Shown here: in pieces, positions 61,191 through 64,000 of the stretch | Position numbering within the stretch: the stretch's first letter is position 1 | Layout of the letters: the number at the start of each line of letters is the position of its first letter | Assembly: GCF_013868135.1 (NCBI RefSeq) | Contig: NZ_JACEMU010000004.1 | Coordinates: 558,001 to 622,000, forward strand | Origin: Paracoccus sp. S1E-3 | GTDB taxonomy: Bacteria; Pseudomonadota; Alphaproteobacteria; Rhodobacterales; Rhodobacteraceae | DNA length: 64,000 nt | Direction: 5' to 3' | The notes under the pieces: model-generated | Told to the model about the DNA's origin: nothing | Databases searched by the model: none | Seen by the model: the letters and a program-made list of their open reading frames with translations, nothing else | Translations under genes and position numbers: made by a program

Positions 61191-62647
61191 CAGCGTTCCG
61201 TCAATTTCAGCTCGATCCGGCGGTTCTTCGCGCGGTTTTCCGGGGAGTCGTCGGGCGCCAGCGGGCGGGTTTCGGCGAATCCCGTGGGCGCCAGCCGGTC
61301 GGCCGGAAAGCCCAACTCGTCCACCATATAGCGCACGACCGCAAGGGCCCGCGCCTGACTGAGTTCCCAGTTGTCGCGATAACGGCCCTGACCGGACAGC
61401 GGCGTCGAATCGGTATGGCCGTCGACGCGGATCACCCAGTCGATTTCCGGCGGGATGGTTTTGGCGATGTCCTGCAACATCGTCGTGACACGGGCGATGC
61501 TGGCGCGGCCGGCCTCGGATAGTGTCGCCTCGCCCATGCCGAACAGGACCTCGGACTGGAGGACGAAGCGGTCGCCCACCACCTCCACGCCCTCGCGGCC
61601 CTGCAGCACTTCGCTGAGACGCCCGAAAAACTCCGAGCGGTAGCGCGCGAGATCGGCGGCCTCGACTTCCAGCCGCTTGCGCTCGGCCTCCTCCAGTGTC
61701 AGGCGACGCTGCTGTTCCTGCGCGGCGCTGAGCAGCGCCGCATTCAGCTGCGCCCCGAGATCCTCCAGCTGGACCTCCGCGGCCTGCTTGTCGGTTTCGG
61801 TGACATTCAACGCCTGCTGGATGGTGGCAAGCTGCTGATTGAGCGTCGCCACCTGCTGGTTCAGCAGCGCCACCCGCCGCTGCGCTTTGTCCGAGCTTTT
61901 CTGCTCGCCCGCCAGCTTTTCCTGCGCCACCGCCAGCAAGGCCGCCTGACGTTCCGCCTCGGACACGGCCCCGCCCGCCTGCGTGGCCAGATCGCGCTTG
62001 GCGGCCTCGGCGGCAGCCAGGAGGGTCAGCGTCTCCTCGGCCTGCTTGCGGCTTTCCTCGAGCGAGAGGGTCATCGCCGTCAGCTCCGCCTCCGAGGATT
62101 TCAGCTTGGCCCGCAGCGCTTCGGCGGCGGCGGCGTCGGTCAGGCGGGCGGCCTCGGCCTCGGTGAGTTTCTGGCCGGCGGCGGTGTTCTGCGTTTCCAG
62201 ATCCTTGACCAGAGTCTCCAGCGCCTCGCGGCGGGCGGCGGCAAGGCGGGCGGCCTCGGCGGCGGCGTCGATTTCGGTCCGGGCGGCGTCGAGGGCGGCT
62301 TCGGCGGTGCCCGCACGCTGCGCTTCGGCGTCGCGCGCCGCCGCCAGCCGCGCGATCTGGGTCTCGAAGTCGACGATGCGGGTCTGCGCTTCGGTCAGCC
62401 CAGCCTCGGCGGCGTCCTTTTCGGACTGGGTGACCGAGAGCGTGCTGGACAGCCCCGCCACCTGATCGCCGAGCAGGTCAAGCTGGCTTTCCTGCCGGTC
62501 GACGGTGTCGCGCAGGACTGACTGCAGGACCACGAAAATCGTGATCACAAAGATCAGCACCATCAGCAGCGCCGTCATCGCATCCACGAAGCCCGGCCAG
62601 ATATTGGCCGAGAAGCGGCTGGCGTTTCTGCCGCGCGACAGGGCCAT
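61190..62647 (-). CDS. MotB/OmpA-like peptidoglycan-binding coiled-coil protein
   Basis: A 485-residue inner-membrane protein with the layout of a stator B unit. Residues 15-40 form one membrane helix, WPGFVDAMTALLMVLIFVIT, whose Asp22 occupies the place of the proton-conducting aspartate in MotB (ADFMTAM). Residues about 45-330 are a long alanine/glutamate coiled coil; residues about 360-485 are an OmpA peptidoglycan-binding domain (RVDGHTDSTPLSGQGRYRDN, LSQARALAVVRYMV, ENRAKNRRIELKL). Coupled by one base to the ExbB-like gene upstream and by one base to the hydrolase downstream. Not a flagellar MotB, since no flagellar genes are near and the coiled coil is far longer. Confidence 0.85.
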   Translation of the reverse strand: MALSRGRNASRFSANIWPGFVDAMTALLMVLIFVITIFVVLQSVLRDTVDRQESQLDLLGDQVAGLSSTLSVTQSEKDAAEAGLTEAQTRIVDFETQIARLAAARDAEAQRAGTAEAALDAARTEIDAAAEAARLAAARREALETLVKDLETQNTAAGQKLTEAEAARLTDAAAAEALRAKLKSSEAELTAMTLSLEESRKQAEETLTLLAAAEAAKRDLATQAGGAVSEAERQAALLAVAQEKLAGEQKSSDKAQRRVALLNQQVATLNQQLATIQQALNVTETDKQAAEVQLEDLGAQLNAALLSAAQEQQRRLTLEEAERKRLEVEAADLARYRSEFFGRLSEVLQGREGVEVVGDRFVLQSEVLFGMGEATLSEAGRASIARVTTMLQDIAKTIPPEIDWVIRVDGHTDSTPLSGQGRYRDNWELSQARALAVVRYMVDELGFPADRLAPTGFAETRPLAPDDSPENRAKNRRIELKLTER

Positions 62648-64000
62648 CAGTTTCGTCCCAATGCGCGCAGCGCCTCGGTCAGTTCGACCAGCTCGCGTTG
62701 CAGATCGGCGGTCGACAGCTGACGGGCGGCAACGGTTTCATCGGCCAGCCGGCGCACCGCCTCGTTGATGGCGCGCAGTTGCTGGCGCGATTCCTCGTCG
62801 ACGGGACGGGTCGAAAGGCCCTCGATCAGCCGCTCCTGCGCCTCGGCCATGCGGGTCAGCGCGCGGGTGACCTCGATCATGTTGTCGGGACGCGCCTCGG
62901 TCGCGCGGACCAGCTTGTCCTGCCCGTCGGCCAGCCGGGTCATCGCCCGTGACATCTCGCCCAGACGGGTCACATTGGCCTCGGAATCGTCCAGCATGAA
63001 CTGGCCCAACCGCTCCACGTTGCGCGCCATCAGCAGCACCCGCTCATCGGCCTCGATGGCTTCCTGTTCGCGGATCTCGTCGCGCTCGGCATAGAAGGCC
63101 TGCAGATCGGTCATCTGCCCGGCAATCTGGTCCAGAAAGCCCATGATGCTGGCCTGATCCAGCTTGTCGCCATCGTCGCCCGCAATGCCGAGACGGGTGA
63201 AGCCCGACATCCACTCCTCCAGTTCGCGGTAGAAGCGGTTCTGGCCGTGGGTGGCGAAGAGTTCCAGCAGGCCCACGACCAGCGATCCCGCCAGTCCCAG
63301 AAGCGATGAAGAAAACGCCACCGCCATGCCGCCCAGTTGCGCCTCCAGTCCCGACATCAGCTTGTCGAAGACCTGCATGCCGGTCTCGCCCTCTTGCGGG
63401 GCAAGGGCGCGGATGGTCTCGACCACTGCCGGGACGGTGGTGGCGAGGCCATAGAACGTGCCCAGAAGGCCAAGGAAGATCAGCAGGTTGGACAGGTAAC
63501 GGGTGATGTCGCGGGCCTCGTCGATACGGGTTGCCACCGATTCGAGGATCGAGCGCGCCGAACTGGCCGAGATCACCCCCCCGACCGGTCCGCGCACCCC
63601 CAGAAGCGCCGCCAGCGGCGCCAGCAGGCGGGGGGCGGTATCGTCGCCCTCGCCCACGGCGGCCACGCCTTTCTCGGCGGCATTGCGGCGGCGTTCGGCG
63701 AAGCGCTCGATCCAGCTGACCGACTGGATCAGCTGCGCCACCTGCCAGAAACAGGCCAGAACCCCCAGAATAAAAACCGCCAGGATCAAACCATTAAGAT
63801 AGATATTTGCCGAAAAGATCGACAGAATCCGGCCATAGGCGAACCATCCGCCCGCCACCGTCAACCCGGTCACGATCAGCATCAGCACGATCTGTCGGAT
63901 GGGCTGACTGAAATGCGGCTGCGCCACCCGACGCTCCTGCGCGCGCCGCGCGGTCAGCCGACGCGAGGGGCGCGCCTCATCGCCCCCGATCAGCCGGCGT
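62647..64000 (-). CDS. MotA/TolQ/ExbB-like proton-channel protein, 5' end outside window
   Basis: Partner of the OmpA-like protein. Four hydrophobic segments are visible: IVLMLIVTGLTVAGGWFAYG, NGLILAVFILGVLACFWQVA, NLLIFLGLLGTFYGLATTVP and GGMAVAFSSSLLGLAGSLVV; the last two match the MotA/TolQ/ExbB core, with the Thr of the channel in GLLGTFYG. A long cytoplasmic helical tail follows. A GTG at 63927 preceded by GGAG gives a 426-residue product, but the frame stays open to the right edge with coding-like residues (RRLIGGDEARPSRRLTARRA), so the true start is probably beyond base 64000. One-base overlap with the next gene. Confidence 0.82.
   Translation of the reverse strand, partial: RRLIGGDEARPSRRLTARRAQERRVAQPHFSQPIRQIVLMLIVTGLTVAGGWFAYGRILSIFSANIYLNGLILAVFILGVLACFWQVAQLIQSVSWIERFAERRRNAAEKGVAAVGEGDDTAPRLLAPLAALLGVRGPVGGVISASSARSILESVATRIDEARDITRYLSNLLIFLGLLGTFYGLATTVPAVVETIRALAPQEGETGMQVFDKLMSGLEAQLGGMAVAFSSSLLGLAGSLVVGLLELFATHGQNRFYRELEEWMSGFTRLGIAGDDGDKLDQASIMGFLDQIAGQMTDLQAFYAERDEIREQEAIEADERVLLMARNVERLGQFMLDDSEANVTRLGEMSRAMTRLADGQDKLVRATEARPDNMIEVTRALTRMAEAQERLIEGLSTRPVDEESRQQLRAINEAVRRLADETVAARQLSTADLQRELVELTEALRALGRN

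Noticed and set aside
61190..64000. Zorya (ZorA/ZorB) anti-phage defence module
   Set aside because: The two-gene layout fits loosely, but ZorC, ZorD and ZorE are not visible and two hydrolases follow instead; kept only as a comparison.

Overview
The window is one continuous GC-rich chromosomal stretch from an alphaproteobacterium, most likely a Rhodobacterales member close to Paracoccus. The evidence is the cbb3 oxidase genes divergent from a universal stress gene across an FNR-type box, an atpHAGDC operon without atpB/E/F, the frr-uppS-cdsA-dxr-rseP-bamA-ompH envelope cluster, an H-type lectin gene and several small unknown families of the Rhodobacterales type. The genus is inferred from gene content and style; no database search was possible. 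About fifty protein genes are supported. No tRNA, rRNA, CRISPR array, insertion sequence or prophage is visible.

Layout. 1-3.5 kb: ccoN-ccoO (minus strand; ccoQP would lie beyond the left edge) and a divergent universal stress gene around an FNR-like site. 3.5-7.1 kb: class III aminotransferase, DUF817 membrane protein, glyA. 7.2-13.7 kb: nadK, comEC-like gene, gltX, gltA and a DUF1284 gene overlapping gltA. 13.7-15.5 kb: bioY, an SDR-like protein, H-type lectin. 15.5-20.4 kb: the F1 part of ATP synthase (atpHAGDC). 20.7-24.9 kb: methyltransferase, gloB, clpA. 24.9-26.35 kb: the only long stretch without a convincing gene; it looks degraded and holds a broken reading frame. 26.3-33.6 kb: mfd, an unknown membrane protein, hemB, a SYLF lipoprotein, a lytic transglycosylase, ssb. 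33.6-39.5 kb: aroK-aroB (minus) divergent from a small membrane protein, an unknown secreted protein, xerD and a CNNM/CBS protein. 39.5-44.2 kb: fused methyltransferase-glycosyltransferase, uup, nucleoside hydrolase, with a candidate small RNA between the last two. 44.2-52.3 kb: isoprenoid, phospholipid and outer-membrane assembly cluster. 52.4-59.2 kb: kup, omega-aminotransferase, membrane proteins including a 24-residue microprotein, typA. 59.3-64 kb: a tightly coupled minus-strand operon of a MotA/ExbB-like protein, a MotB/OmpA-like coiled-coil protein and two alpha/beta hydrolases, running off the right edge.

How the genes work together. Most of the window is core physiology: microaerobic respiration and ATP synthesis, TCA entry, one-carbon metabolism, NADP formation, chorismate and heme precursors, proteostasis and translation recovery (clpA, frr, typA), DNA repair and chromosome resolution (mfd, ssb, xerD), and envelope biogenesis. 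The least explained part is the motor-like operon at 59.4-64 kb: it encodes a probable ion-driven, peptidoglycan-anchored stator pair translationally coupled to two hydrolases. Other points for a second look are the candidate small RNA at about 43.13-43.25 kb, the degraded 24.9-26.35 kb stretch, the Cys-rich DUF1284 protein, the H-type lectin and the methyltransferase-glycosyltransferase fusion.
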